64,000 bases of DNA from Pholis gunnellus (taxonomy: Eukaryota > Chordata > Actinopteri > Perciformes > Pholidae): assembly GCA_910591455.2 (NCBI GenBank), contig OU342806.1, positions 5,793,478 to 5,857,477 on the forward strand, written 5' to 3'. The notes under the pieces are model-generated. The model did no database searches and was not told where the DNA came from. It saw only the letters and a program-made list of their open reading frames with translations. Positions 13,201 to 25,057 of this stretch are shown here, in pieces. Positions within the stretch are counted from its first letter, which is position 1. Each line of letters begins with the position of its first letter. Made by a program: the position numbers and the translations under genes.

Positions 13201-16200
13201 GGAGCCGACATGAACAGCCCACCGCAGGAGTACGGATTCCAGCTCAAGTCCATGGGCTGCACATATACAGGGAAAAAAATATGCACCAAATGTTACTGTG
13301 CACTGATATTATACAGTGCTGCAACTAGGGAGGAATACATTCTAGATCTTTATCTTCTACGATTCTGAATCGATTCACAGCTTCCAAAGATCTGTTTTTA
13401 TTGTTTTCCTCACTTTATTTCTTTTTATTTTGTTCTTCTGTCCATGCATTAACATTTGTGCAAAAATCGGACTTTCATATTATGTAATCTTCTAATTAAT
13501 TGAAGAACAACATCTGTACAGGATGACTGAGACAGCGTTCAGATTTTAGTGTCAGAGATCGTTTCCTGTTCCTTCACTAAACGTTTCACCTTCATGTTGA
13601 TATTTGAGTCGCCGCTGGATAAAATAACCGTCTTTGTTTTGTTAGAGCTCCTCTCACATAAAACTATTAATTATAATGTGAGGATTGATAAAACCTCAAT
13701 CTTCTAACATTTTGGTATTTCAGGGGAAATATCACCATTGAGAATTGATTTTGCATCAGGATTCGAGAATCTATTTTGAACATGACCTAAAACCAGGCAC
13801 ATAGTGGAGAAAAGATTTACCCTGAAGAAAGGTTTGAGAATACTTTTGAATTAGGTTGAAACATGTGAAGAAGAGGCAAAGAAAGAACAAATGACAGTTA
13901 AAAGATGTAGATTTGAGAGTCGTTATACCTCTGTGTCCTCTGCCGTGACTGATGTATCACCTGTGAAAGTCAGTCAAAGAAATTATTATATTTAATAACT
14001 TGCAAAAAGATATTTGAAATGGAGTTAAAGTACATGATTAGCATATGCAAACCAAAAGAAAGGAAAAAAAAAAAAGCATGACCCAGGAAGTGACTCAGAC
14101 ATATGGTTGATGTGATTCTGATAAGGTATCAATTACAGTTTGTCTTCAGTGGGCAGAGCCGGTGTTAAATATTTAGTAGATGGACTGTTGTGTCTGTTGG
14201 ATATGAGCATGTTAAGTGTCTCCCGTTGCCTCTTTCTTGAGGAAGGCGGCTCCCCAGAGGGATCTTTGCTCCACTGTGAGCCGGCGATGAAACTTGGCTC
14301 TGTGGTCATTAACAAACTGTTACAAAAATTACATGTAAGAAAGTAAATCATTATCAAAGTCATGTGAATTTTTACAAAAAGGGATGAAAAAGAATTATAT
14401 TTTTGTACAACATAATAGTCAACATGACTACTTCCTGATGACAATCAAAGTAGCTTAAAGGGATAGATTGGATTTTTTGAATTGAGCTAATGATCTCCTG
14501 CTGGTACTGTCTGTTTCTCCAAAATGGGGGCGTGTCGAATGCCATCTGTAAGTAATACACTGACTGTGGATCGGTACCTCATACAACCTCACTTCAAAAA
14601 ATCTGAACAGTCCCTTTAAGGTTCTGTGAAGATGTATTTTGAGAGCATGTTGACTTCATAATTTGATGTTCATTCTGTTAAAAGTGTAAGATAAAATAAA
14701 AAATAAAACATTTTATTTGTTGGACGTGTCAGAGTGAGGTTGTTCAAATGTCGGAGTGGTTGGAAAATTAATTTCGAGCTAGCCGTGCAGCTTGAGATCA
14801 GATTAAGGTACTTTGTGCTGGCATTGGGTTGTTGTTTTGTTCTAAGAAGGACAATTAAAATCTGATTAGATGTATAGTAAAATATAGATTCATATATAAG
14901 AGATGGTTTGGTTTCAGTTGATGTTTTACCATAGACCTCCCCAGCTATGCAGCATTGTCTGAAGAGCAGACGGTTCTGTGTTAGTGTCCCAGTTTTGTCA
15001 CTCAGCAGGTATCCCACTTGGCCGAGCTCCTCGTTCAGTGAGGTATTCCTGGCTTGGGCCGGTCTGTCTGCCTGCTGCCAATACATCTCCTTATCCCAGC
15101 CGATAAACATGCTGTGGACCGAGTGGATCACGTCAAACCTGTGGACACACAGACGTGGAGGACACATACACAGTGAGACAGTATGCACACAAACACAGGT
15201 GTATTTCAGACTTCTTCTCTTCCCCTCAAATGAGTGCAGTGCTGTAGGTGGAACTAACGAGATGTAGAGAGAAATGGGCATGGCCGGGCTGAGCAGCATG
15301 ATGTAGCTCCAGAAGACGAGGAACCCGGTGTAGACGGGATTGCCGTCAACCACCATAGGAGACTGAGCCCCCGTGTGGCTCATGACCCAACTCGAAAACA
15401 CGCCAGCGCCGATGGCAAGGAGCAGAGCTGTGAGCAGCACGGACAGGACGATCTACAGATCCAGACACACACACACAGTTTAGAATAACTCCTCGAGTTG
15501 TCGTGCTCGTCATGCACCTGCCCTTTACCCACTCACCCCCATCACCACTCTATTGAAAACTCTTTCCGTTCGAGTCCTCTTCACTCTCAGTTTCCCGCAG
15601 TTCCTCATGATCTTGGTGTCCGCGCCTGGCACAGAGCAGACAACTATTAGACGCTATCGCTCCGGCGGCCTGCCCGGGCGAGTTGTGAGGCCATCCTGCG
15701 GCCAGAAGGTGAAGGTTCAAGCCCTTGTGTCAGTGAGCAACTGCTGACGTGCCCTTGAGCAAGATGCTGCATCCCTACCAGTTCCCGGGGGTGTTTGACC
15801 CGGCTGCTGAGAGGTCAGAGAGAATTTCCCTTGCAGGGATTAACAAAGTATCACATTGTGTGTTCAAGTGATGTCTCAATCTTATATAGACATACTGAGA
15901 CAACACATTCTCACTTCCAACTCAAGTCATATGCAGACACTTTGTTCAGTGGCCCAACACTTACTACGACATCCTACATAGACCCCTCTAGAGTCAGTTT
16001 GGGACTTTTCAGGGACGGCGTGTCAGTTTCCGCTTATTATAAGCATAGTGTCTTTAAAAAAAATAGACTTCCATCTTCTCAAGATTTACGCAACAAAGCT
16101 ACTTGGTTAGGTTCAGGAAAAGATCGTGGTCAGGGGTTAAAAATAATTACACTTGTTCCAATACATCCACGGCGCTGGTTAAGAACTGAAGTTACGTGAC

Positions 16201-18986
16201 AACAAAACTATGGTAAAATAACCTCAACATTGACTTGGTTTCATAAACACAACAAAACAGTGGTCTCCTGGGTGAAAGGCTTGTGTTTATTTGACTCATC
16301 CAACCACCCTTTCCGATTTTCTCGCTCTTTATACTAAGCCAGTTGCTCTGACCATCTAATAATGATGCGGATGGATTTACTTTGGAGTGAGTCAAAAGTC
16401 GGGTGCCTCTAAAGACGCTAAAGGATCTGCAGTGTGGAAAAAGTACGTAAAAGGCATCCGTATCAGACGCCGAGGGCTACTGACCAAGCATCGGTATTTG
16501 CCTGAGAAATGTTTGCCATATCTTCAAACTGTTCAAGGGCAGAAACTGACTCTTACTAACATCTTACTGCAACAACATCACCCTTGATCATGCATAATCT
16601 AAAGTAGGCCGTGTCAACCGTGTGTGAGGGGGGGGTTAAGAGTTATAGTCAGGCTGAAACGGGGTCACGCCAATAGACAGTCTCTGATGAATGGTATAAA
16701 ACCCATCTCTAGAAGAATTTGATCTATTGATCTGCTTTACCAGAATGGAAAAGGGTCATAGCAGCGAGATCCATGACACCTCCGCCTGGTCCAGTAATCT
16801 CCGATCAATGATCACTTAAAAAGACAGGAGCCTGTAATCTGCCAGACGTTAACAGACCCACATTTAAGACACAGCTGCAAGAGTTAAGTACTGTCCATAA
16901 TTAGCAGTATAATGTATTGCACATAATAAAATTTGTCATTGAAACAAGCGGAGGCCACAGCAGAAGGTGAAATGAGGATAGGTGGCATGGACACAAAAAC
17001 ATTTTTATCTCGGTTATCATACACCTCAGTGTCATGTTTAGACTCAACAGACCAGTTTGACGGTAGCTAGCACCCATTTTCTGAACAAAAACTGTGTTGT
17101 CTATCCGCTCACTAACATCTCTCAGGCAAAGAAATGCCACAGAAATCCCCTTCTCAGCGGCGAATAAACCCTGCTACATGTACCAGTGTATATGGCCAAG
17201 CCGTAGGCAAACTCTGTGTTGCGTAGGACTGTTCCCCTCAGGAGGACGTGCTCATTTTCCAGCAGGAAACACTCTCCTCGCCAGTGCAGCTGGCCTCTGA
17301 AGGTGTACAGGCGATTGTTGGGCTCCTCGCAAAGCACGACACCTGTAAAGTGAGCGGTTACATTTGCTCTTACTTCGGCCAAGTAATGCAGTTCTGTAAA
17401 AAGGGTTTACTTGTTTGCGTCATTTTAAAAACACACATCTGAATTTGCATTGTTAATAAGAAAAACATTTATTCACCATCAAAGGCAGCAAGCGTCTCCT
17501 CTGAGGGGTGAGAGGTCAGTTCATTGTGTGTGGCACTGAACGCCTGCCGGAACTTGAGATTAGTCTCTCTGTCGGAAGAAAAGACTTTTTTTTTTTGGAC
17601 ATCTCTATTGTCCACTCGTGTGGGAACTCGTCTCCGGCGTCACAGACATACGTACGTTTAAACGCTTCCTTTGCGATTTATGAAAAAAAAAGAAATTTGT
17701 TTTGTAAGATGACGGATGGAATAAATTATCTCTTGAAGTTGTTAATCAAATTCATTAAACAAAGGATGTAAAGGGTCCTGAACTAGTTAAGTTATATTTG
17801 ACAATAACATCATTATTAGGCAGGTATACCGAATACTGCAGTATCTTGGGGGAGGGGAAAGTGACTCGACTTGGGGCTCGACTCGACTGGCATAAGAACA
17901 AGTGACTTAGGACTTACTCGAGACTTGGACCAAATGACTTGAGTCACTCGTCTGCTGTTTAGAAGTCTGGAAGAAATTAATTTAATTATATAGACTTAAT
18001 TAAAAAGGTATTTACTTTGCAATAAACCACAAGGCACGTACACCTCTCAAACTGGTTCTAACTGGGAACAAAGAGTCTCATGTTGTGCAAACGGATACCA
18101 CTCTTTCACTGATCGCACGCTGTTTCGGACTCGTACGTATCGTAGACCTTTTACACTTCTTTAAGCCACCAAGAAGCCTCTCATGTGGATATAAATGATT
18201 TTAGACCTTTAGAAGTGACCAGGTTCTTGTTGTCCCCATGGCAACAGAACAGGAGCCTGATGATCTTGGCCATCGAAAATCAATATGAAGTATAGAAATT
18301 GTATATTTTTACACTATACTTCTTTTTATAACATAGTTTTTTATGTTGCTGAACTTGATTGTTGTTACTTGTTTTAATATACTACTACTATTACCAGTAT
18401 AATCATCATGAAGCACAGAAAGGATATATGATGAATTAAATGTTGAATTTGAGGTAGATTGAGAGAACAGATTATTTTCCTACCCGTCGATATCTGCTGT
18501 CTCCACATAACACAGACTGTGAGGTTCTGAACTACACAGGAGGAGAAGGTCAGCCTGGGAGGAAATAGATGAAAATAAAATAAAGTAGAAAGTTACTGGA
18601 CACACAAACAGAGCTACGGAACGTTTAGCTGCTACGTGGATTCCTATGCTTTTCAGGTTATAGAGTAGCTTAACAAGCAATTCATGCAATCATATCTTAT
18701 TCAAGCAACAGTTATTCCTCAGACACTTTGTTTCCTATATTGCCGTTCATTTCTGTGTTTTATAAATTGAAAATCTCACAGGGATGATTTGGTCTTTGTG
18801 GATCCGCAGCACATCTCCCACATGCAGATCCCTCCACTGTCCTTTGTTGAAACTGAGACAATGGACCGACGAGGGGCGAGCAAATGGAGAAAAAATAATC
18901 AACGGCTTTCATATGATGAAATTGTATCAAATTTGCTGGCAACAGATCTCTTAAATATGCTACATTATACCATACATATAAAATAA

Positions 18987-19036
<50 letters not shown>

Positions 19037-22000
19037 ACAACAACTTGGTTTTCTTAGAGCAGAAGTAATATTTCATATTAAAGACACAAATGTAAAGAAA
19101 GTCCTAACCGAAAACAATTTAGTTAAATACAGAAACTAACCCGACATGCCAACTATAACAACAACAACTAATATAATGTTTTCTCAACAAAAACAAGAGC
19201 AGAGCTGGCTTATATATTAAAACATTACAAGTTCAGCAATCCATTTTTTAGGGATGCACAATAGTGGATTTTCTTCGATATTCACACATTTTAAACAAAA
19301 CTGAAAAATGCATCCCACTTTAACAGGCTTGGATGATGCGGTCACTGAGACAATCATGAGAACAGGCACAACTGGCGCAAATTTGACCTATTTCACAAGT
19401 TGCAAAACAATGTACCTCCGTATCGCAGACACATTTGTTTTTACACCTGCTTCGTTTGGCGTGCATTGTGTATTCTTAATATATGTGACTATACTAGTAC
19501 TTTACAGCAAAACATGTCAATGCCTTTCACTGAAATGATATCTGCTAGTGCTAAAAAGCAATGGTCTTTATTGCAGTTCTCAAGCAGTTACTGCTCTTGA
19601 GGGTAGTCTAGTGAACAAATGATCTTTTTACATTGTCTCTTAGTTCACAAGGTGAAGCTTATCATCAGGAGTGTAACAGTCTCAGAAAACAGAACGAGGC
19701 CAACCTATCTCTGAAGACAAGAGAAGACGTCATCAAGAGGTTGGTCAAAGTTCGTGTCTTCCAATAGGTGTGGAAAATGTTTTTGCCCTGCTCTCATGCA
19801 CAAAGGGACCATTTAGGGATTCACTCATTCACACTTCATTAGAGCTTCATTACAGGGCCGTTTCAAACTGGAAGTCCTGAGAGAATAACAAACTGTCTTT
19901 GTCCTCACCTCTGGGAGAAGAGTACGTCACAAGGTCGGGAGTTAATGTCAGCGTCACTGCGTCTCCTCGCCTGGACCACAGACGGAGAGAGAATGAGAGA
20001 GAGACAAAAAGACAACGAGAGAAGAGACGGAGATAAGACTGAGGAGCGTGAAGGATGGAGGAAAAGAGTGATGGACGGGGAGCGTGTGAGAGGGAGTGAG
20101 AGTGGCCGTGAAAGGTTGAACAGGAGAAAGGAGAACCGCCATTACGGGGCTCTACAGTGACACCAGCTGGGAGATTTACACCCTCCACTAAATGATTAGT
20201 CAATAGAGAGGGGTCAAGCAAGCGTTTCACCCAGAGCTGTTAACGACCGTAACTCAGTGATGCACTTAACCAGAGAATTCTCCATGCAAAACATCACGCC
20301 TGCATTTAAAAGGAAAAGCTTTAATGATAGGAGAGAAAATTAATGCTACTGGGATGACTAGTTTTGTCAATGAGGAGAGGACAAGGAGTCAATGCGGACA
20401 ATGAAGGGGGGAGAAGAGTGCACACATTCTTAAGTGCCAGGTGCATAAATGCATGCGCGAGGCCGGTTGAATATTCGTGTTTAAGATCATGCATTTGTGT
20501 GTGAGCGGGTGGATTCATTGCTGAGGGGATGTTTCCCCTCCCAGACTCCACCAGCGTGAGAGAGGGAGGGGAGGGGGGGGGGCACTACGGAGTGGCTGGC
20601 GGTCTCACCATGTCGTTGGCAAGGTCTTTTACCCCTCTCACAGAGAGTACGACGGACAGCGGGATGATGGTGATGTACCAGGGAATGGCTGAGATGACAG
20701 GGACACACTGGAAACCACACGTAAGCACGAATATACACATACACACATGGAAACAAAGTCACACATACTGTATAAACTATACACACACACACACACCCAA
20801 AGTGCTTCCACAAGTGATAATACAAAAACAAATTAGGAAAAAGATAGTAAGTGGACCTTGAGTTAAGAGGATTTTGTCAAACTAATGGAACTCATGATGT
20901 CCCGATTAAGGGATTAAATAACAAGACATCCTGTTCAAGAACTTTTTAGTTCTTCAACAGTTCTTTAATTTCCTCATATTTTGGTTAGTCTCCACGATTT
21001 GTTTTTAGCACCCATTGATTTCTGGGATTCACTCATGTTTTCGTATTTTTGCTCTTTTCTTCGATAACAAAAAAAGTGTCTGAGAAAAGATTAGAAAAAA
21101 ACATCTTGTTTTCACAGTCCACACATTTTTGTCCAATGCAAAGGAAACCTACATTTAAAATGTTACATTACATCAAAAAACAACAACAACACATTCAGTA
21201 TTAAATATGTGGGTTAAAGAAATACTATTGGTCCATTGATACCAATTACAAATATAAAACACCCTTGGATGATATTTCGTGTGCTCAGCTGCACTTCCGA
21301 TGCTTTTTCATTTTCCTGAACCACCAGTGCTGGAAAATCACACGTCTACTTTGTTTATCATTACTTTGATTTTACTACTGCCGACGTTCTTCTTTTCCAT
21401 TGATTTTTTTTGGTTATGTGTCTGAGTATTTGCACACGGCAACAACACCTTTTCTTATATAGTGTTTAGGGGGCGTTGCATATGCTAATACACAACAGGC
21501 CACATGCCACCAATTGGTGATCAAGTGGGACTCATCGTTCAGCACACCTTGGTACAAGCCGAAGAACATTTGGTGCATCTGGAGTTTACTTATTTTTTTA
21601 CAGAAAATTAAGAGAAAATATAAAAGGTAATATTGCAGCATGAGACCCGTCACAAATCGCTCATGACCCACCATGATGTTAGGTACATTTAGTCTTAAAG
21701 AACTGCATACGTAGATCAAAGTGTAAGGAACATATCGGCATTATTTCCATGACTTCAGACCGTCTGCGCATACAAACAGATTGTCTAGAGTCAAAGCATG
21801 AGAGACAACAGCAGAGACCTCATCTGACCTGCATCACCATCATGAGGAGGAAGTAGAGATTGGCCACTCGCTGAAACTGTTCAAACAGTGTCAGGGGCAG
21901 GAAAGTCAGGGGGGAGTACTTGAAGCTGCGGATCACATTGTCCTGGCAACCGACACAAACACCAACCGAGGGAGAAGCACGAGGGAAACACACAATGTTA

Positions 22001-22461
22001 GCACATTAACCTGTTCCTCTGTGCATCAGCATGCCAACAGGTGTTAGATTACCCTGTGGAGGGAAAGAGACGCATGCGTGAGTGACTCACCGCGTATCTC
22101 CCCCAGCGAAAGCAGAGGAAGGATTTCTTCTGCTTGTGGTAGTGACGGCTGTTCGCCCTCACCTCCCATGTAAGGCCTGTCAGACACATGGAAGGCTGAC
22201 TATTAGCTCTGAGAACCCACTCACAAACAATAATTTCATGTATCATTTTACATCTGCAGACAGAATGGGACAGAAGTGTGTCTGCGCGCTTCTGTGAATG
22301 TGTATTAATATGCAAGTGTATGTGGTGAAAAAATGTGGATCTCAAAGGGAGTCTTGCGTTGCCTCAAGAAGGCAAAAACCACTAATAGCATCTGTTGAAG
22401 AAACATGATCCCCAATAGGAGAATAGTTCAATCTACATTAAAGATCACATACCGGCTGCCG

Positions 22462-22508
<47 letters not shown>

Positions 22509-22708
22509 CACTGACAGTTTGTGTAAATGGATATGAAAGTTGCAGTACGTTTCATTTCAAATCAAAGACGCTGAACTACGCTCGCCTCTGAATGCGTGTC
22601 AGTAGACACGGTGAGAAAAATAAACAGAGAGCATCAGGTGGAGGAAAAAGGAAAATGGAGGACGGAGATCAAAAGACACGTACCAGATTCAAGGCTTTCC
22701 TTGGCCAT
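4254..22708 (-). CDS. atp8b3: P4-ATPase phospholipid flippase, ATP8B subfamily, probably ATP8B3 (27 coding exons)
   Basis: Members of this family flip aminophospholipids or phosphatidylcholine to the cytosolic leaflet, usually with a CDC50 partner. Coding exons in transcript order: 22684-22708, 22091-22176, 21829-21942, 20609-20707, 19909-19970, 18780-18852, 18484-18554, 17477-17568, 17184-17342, 15537-15625, 15259-15452, 14930-15138, 13929-13960, 13100-13256, 12696-12884, 12446-12558, 11015-11182, 10715-10826, 10529-10604, 10310-10433, 8936-9122, 8527-8750, 7614-7697, 7274-7498, 6014-6152, 5606-5736, 4254-4493. All 26 introns are GT-AG and the phases agree; the product is 1,157 residues. Visible motifs are DGET (about 176-179), PISL in M4, the phosphorylated aspartate in DKTGT (about 402), SPDE, KGAD, TGDKK and GDGANDVNM (about 800-808). 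The start is the exon-1 ATG in good Kozak context; an N-terminal extension or other first exon is possible. The GLAG.EG.QAVQN segment and the M8-M10 region favour ATP8B3 over ATP8B1, 2 or 4. ATP8B5 cannot be excluded. Confidence 0.85.
7775..8500. mobile_element. Long-inverted-repeat (foldback) element in a flippase intron
   Basis: The two halves are imperfect reverse complements. The left arm (from 7775, with the CATAGTCAGTG motif near 7825) is answered by a right arm ending at 8500 that carries CACTGACTATG near 8440. Inner segments also pair: GGAGTTGCTGG near 8057 with CCAGCAACTCC near 8173, and GTGTGACTTTGGTG near 8106 with CACCAAAGTCACAC near 8143. The element nearly fills the intron between coding exons 22 and 23. 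It encodes nothing evident and its arms resemble the smaller elements at 14454 and 29440. Confidence 0.75.
9393..10177. mobile_element. Non-autonomous DNA transposon remnant, possibly pogo/Tigger-like
   Basis: The ends share the inverted 10-mer CAGTGGAAAC (9393-9402 and 10168-10177). Inner inverted similarity follows, with ATAGTGATCA on the left and TGATCACTAT near 10052 on the right. A TA precedes the left end, but the right flank is not a clean TA. No transposase ORF remains. It lies in the flippase intron between exons 10310-10433 and 8936-9122. Confidence 0.5.
11510..11945. repeat. Dispersed fish repeat fragment
   Basis: The text contains phrases typical of a common percomorph interspersed repeat, such as ATTGCCATGAAATT, CAACTATTGGATGGATTG, and 'GAGGTTGACATGTTGG'. 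It is recognised from general experience of fish genomes, is intronic and non-coding, and I cannot name the family. Confidence 0.45.
14454..14620. mobile_element. Short MITE with AAAGGGA-type inverted ends
   Basis: The left end, CTTAAAGGGATAG followed by GGATTTTTTGAA, is mirrored at the right end by TTCAAAAAATCTG followed by AGTCCCTTTAAG. The element is 167 bp, intronic, without an ORF. Its inner text (TACACTGACTGTGG, GTACCTCATACAA) is shared with the elements at 7775 and 29440. Confidence 0.7.
15640..15853 (+). mobile_element. tRNA-derived SINE-like element
   Basis: A B-box-like GGTTCAAGCCC lies at 15714-15724. It is followed by GTGCCCTTGAGCAAGATGCTGCA, a common block of fish SINEs, and by a tail resembling the frequent CCTTGCAGGGATTAACAAAGTATC end. 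It lies about 15 bp upstream of the splice acceptor of flippase exon 15537-15625. Confidence 0.6.
17860..17960. repeat. Degenerate GACTCGACTTG-type tandem repeat
   Basis: Variants of GACTCGACTTGG and ACTTGAGTCACTCG recur for about 100 bp in an intron of the flippase gene. This is a known type of low-complexity repeat in fish. Confidence 0.5.
18989..19033. repeat. (AT)n microsatellite
   Basis: About 22 uninterrupted AT units in an intron of the flippase gene. Confidence 0.9.
22464..22506. repeat. (AT)n microsatellite
   Basis: About 21 AT units inside the first intron of the flippase gene, between coding exons 1 and 2. Confidence 0.9.
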
Positions 22709-25026
22709 GATGCAGAGGAGACGTTTGTAGACGTGGGTTTTGCTACACGAAGGAGACAACAGAGTGAAATGGCAGCTCGTGTGCCTCTCTAAGATACCGT
22801 CTTGTTACTCATTACACTCATTTACCATGAAGCCACAGCCCAACAGACAAAGGGCGTAAATCACTGATGCGGATCTAAAAAGACACCCTCACCAGTTTAA
22901 GCTCTACAAACTCTACCCATCCTCGATTAACCTCTTGACTTAATAAACAAAATGTTACTGAAGTGAGGCTTGTTTCCCCCCCCCCCCCCATATGATGAAA
23001 TACTTTGAAATGCACCAACTCTTCTGTCTGAATCTCTTCTGGAAGCTGGATGAGCAATCCTGGTGAGAGAGACCCGAGGCTGCTCCGATCTAAGCATCTG
23101 AATCAAACCTGCGAGGATTAACATGGAGAAAAATCAGCACGCTACATTGTACCTGTTGCTAAGTCATCAGAACACATTTGTCGACAATAAAATAGTCTCT
23201 TTTACTATTAATGAATCCTGTTGGCATAGCTGTTAATAGTAATAGCTTTGAAATAACGCACACAACTTACCTGCATTGTTAGCCAGCTCTGTCCGTGGGC
23301 ATTGTGGCGTACTCTCAGCCAGGTGATGCAGCTGAGTCATCAATCAACAAGCTCTACTGACCACAGATGTAGATAAACATGGGTGTTTTCATAGCCATTA
23401 TTCAGCTGCTTTTCATAAACACACACACCAGTTTCATCCAACCCCCTCGTTTCTCTGTACGCCCCCGGGGCTCCGCCTTCCTCTCGCTCCCAGGTGAGGA
23501 TCCGGTATCACAGACTGTTCTCTCTCTGTGCACCTTACCTGAGGAGAGGAATGGAGGAGGGGCTCCAAGGCCAGTGGAGCATAAACATATTAAATCACAG
23601 TTTCGTTTGTCATTTTCCACAGCTATTAAAATGTAAAAACAACAACATCTTTAGTCTTTAGGAGCAGACTACCACAAACAAACATTGGAGACATACTATC
23701 TGGGGGAACTGTAACCAACCAACTCCCAGAAAGTCTTTGCAACAGCAGGGTAGTGGTGATACAGTGGGAGTATTGGTTTACAGTAATGTGAAAGCAGCAA
23801 CACTTTGCATTCTCCAACTCGGATTCTCATTTACAGCTTTTTTTTTTTGTCCTTTCTCCCGCAATCTCCATCTCCATACATTATTATCCTTATATGTTTT
23901 GTATAGAAATGTAATCTGACAAAAAAAAGTGTATTATGCAATATAGTTTAAATAAACCTTGCCACTAGTCTAGATTAAGTTTGATAAACTACTACAGTGG
24001 TTGAATGCTTGTGTATATGAGCAAATGCCCCTGACCTATTTAACAGTGTGCTTCCAAAAACACTCAAAAATTGTATTGTATACATGACATGACTAGGGGC
24101 ATATTCAGTTTTATTGATACTGGATGTAAAAAATGAAACACACAAAAACACAAAGAATAAAGTTTGGCTTGGCCTCTAGTGTTCAGATTAAAATGAAACA
24201 ATGTTTTTTTTTTTTAATGACAGCTTTTCATTCATATGTTCTCAAAAAGAAAAGGCATTAATTTTCTTGTATTCAGTTCAAGAGGTACTTAGAGTATATG
24301 CAGTTAGGAAAACACTCATAGACGTACAAGTATTTTTCACGTGGCTGATTTGATTCAAACTAATCTTTGTCTTTAGATAAAAGTAAAGCCATGCTGTGTG
24401 TATATATATAAATATAAGGGCTGCAGTTAACCTTTCTGCCTTCTTCATGAATCTAATGCCACCTGGTGGAGGTAAGCACCCACTGCAATTTACCCATCAG
24501 ATGAAGGTCAAAAAGGGGGAATTTAACAATGGCTCCTCTGAACAAAAGGCAGCTCGCTGGATATATATATGTTCTCTCAATGTCAGTTAAATCTACCATT
24601 TGTGGTTTCATATCTTTGTCTCATTTCTCTTTCCTATGTAAGTGAGGTCGTCCCCACAAATGCCACATATCAACACCTGAAGGTGTGCATTTGTTACGTC
24701 TTGTGTGCGTGTGTGTGTGTGTGTGTGTGCGCTTGTGCATATCTAGGCCGATCTTTCCTATCTATTTTTACAGCTGGGCTGTGCAGCAGAGTGGTTAGGG
24801 AGATGTGCCGATGGTGTGACATGCACGCTCTTAGGCCTCCACAAACAATGGCAGTCAATAGGCCAGGCGTTCCTACCACAGTGTAACCGTTGCCCATCAC
24901 GGCTGCCAAACCTCACAACCATCAACACGTAGGAGAATGGTCTCGTGTCTAATTTCGCACTCTGATATAAATTGATCCTATCTTTCTTCAAATTAGCAAA
25001 CATGAGTATCTCAACACAATATATAG

Positions 25027-25057
<31 letters not shown>

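Noticed and set aside
13320..13800. Possible decayed DNA transposon with GATTCTGAATCGATT and GAATTGATTTTGCATC segments
   Set aside because: The two segments are loosely inverted, but no clean termini or target duplication could be set.
14133..14444. A 103-codon minus-strand open frame in a flippase intron
   Set aside because: Flippase exons on either side join in phase without it, and it resembles no part of a P4-ATPase.
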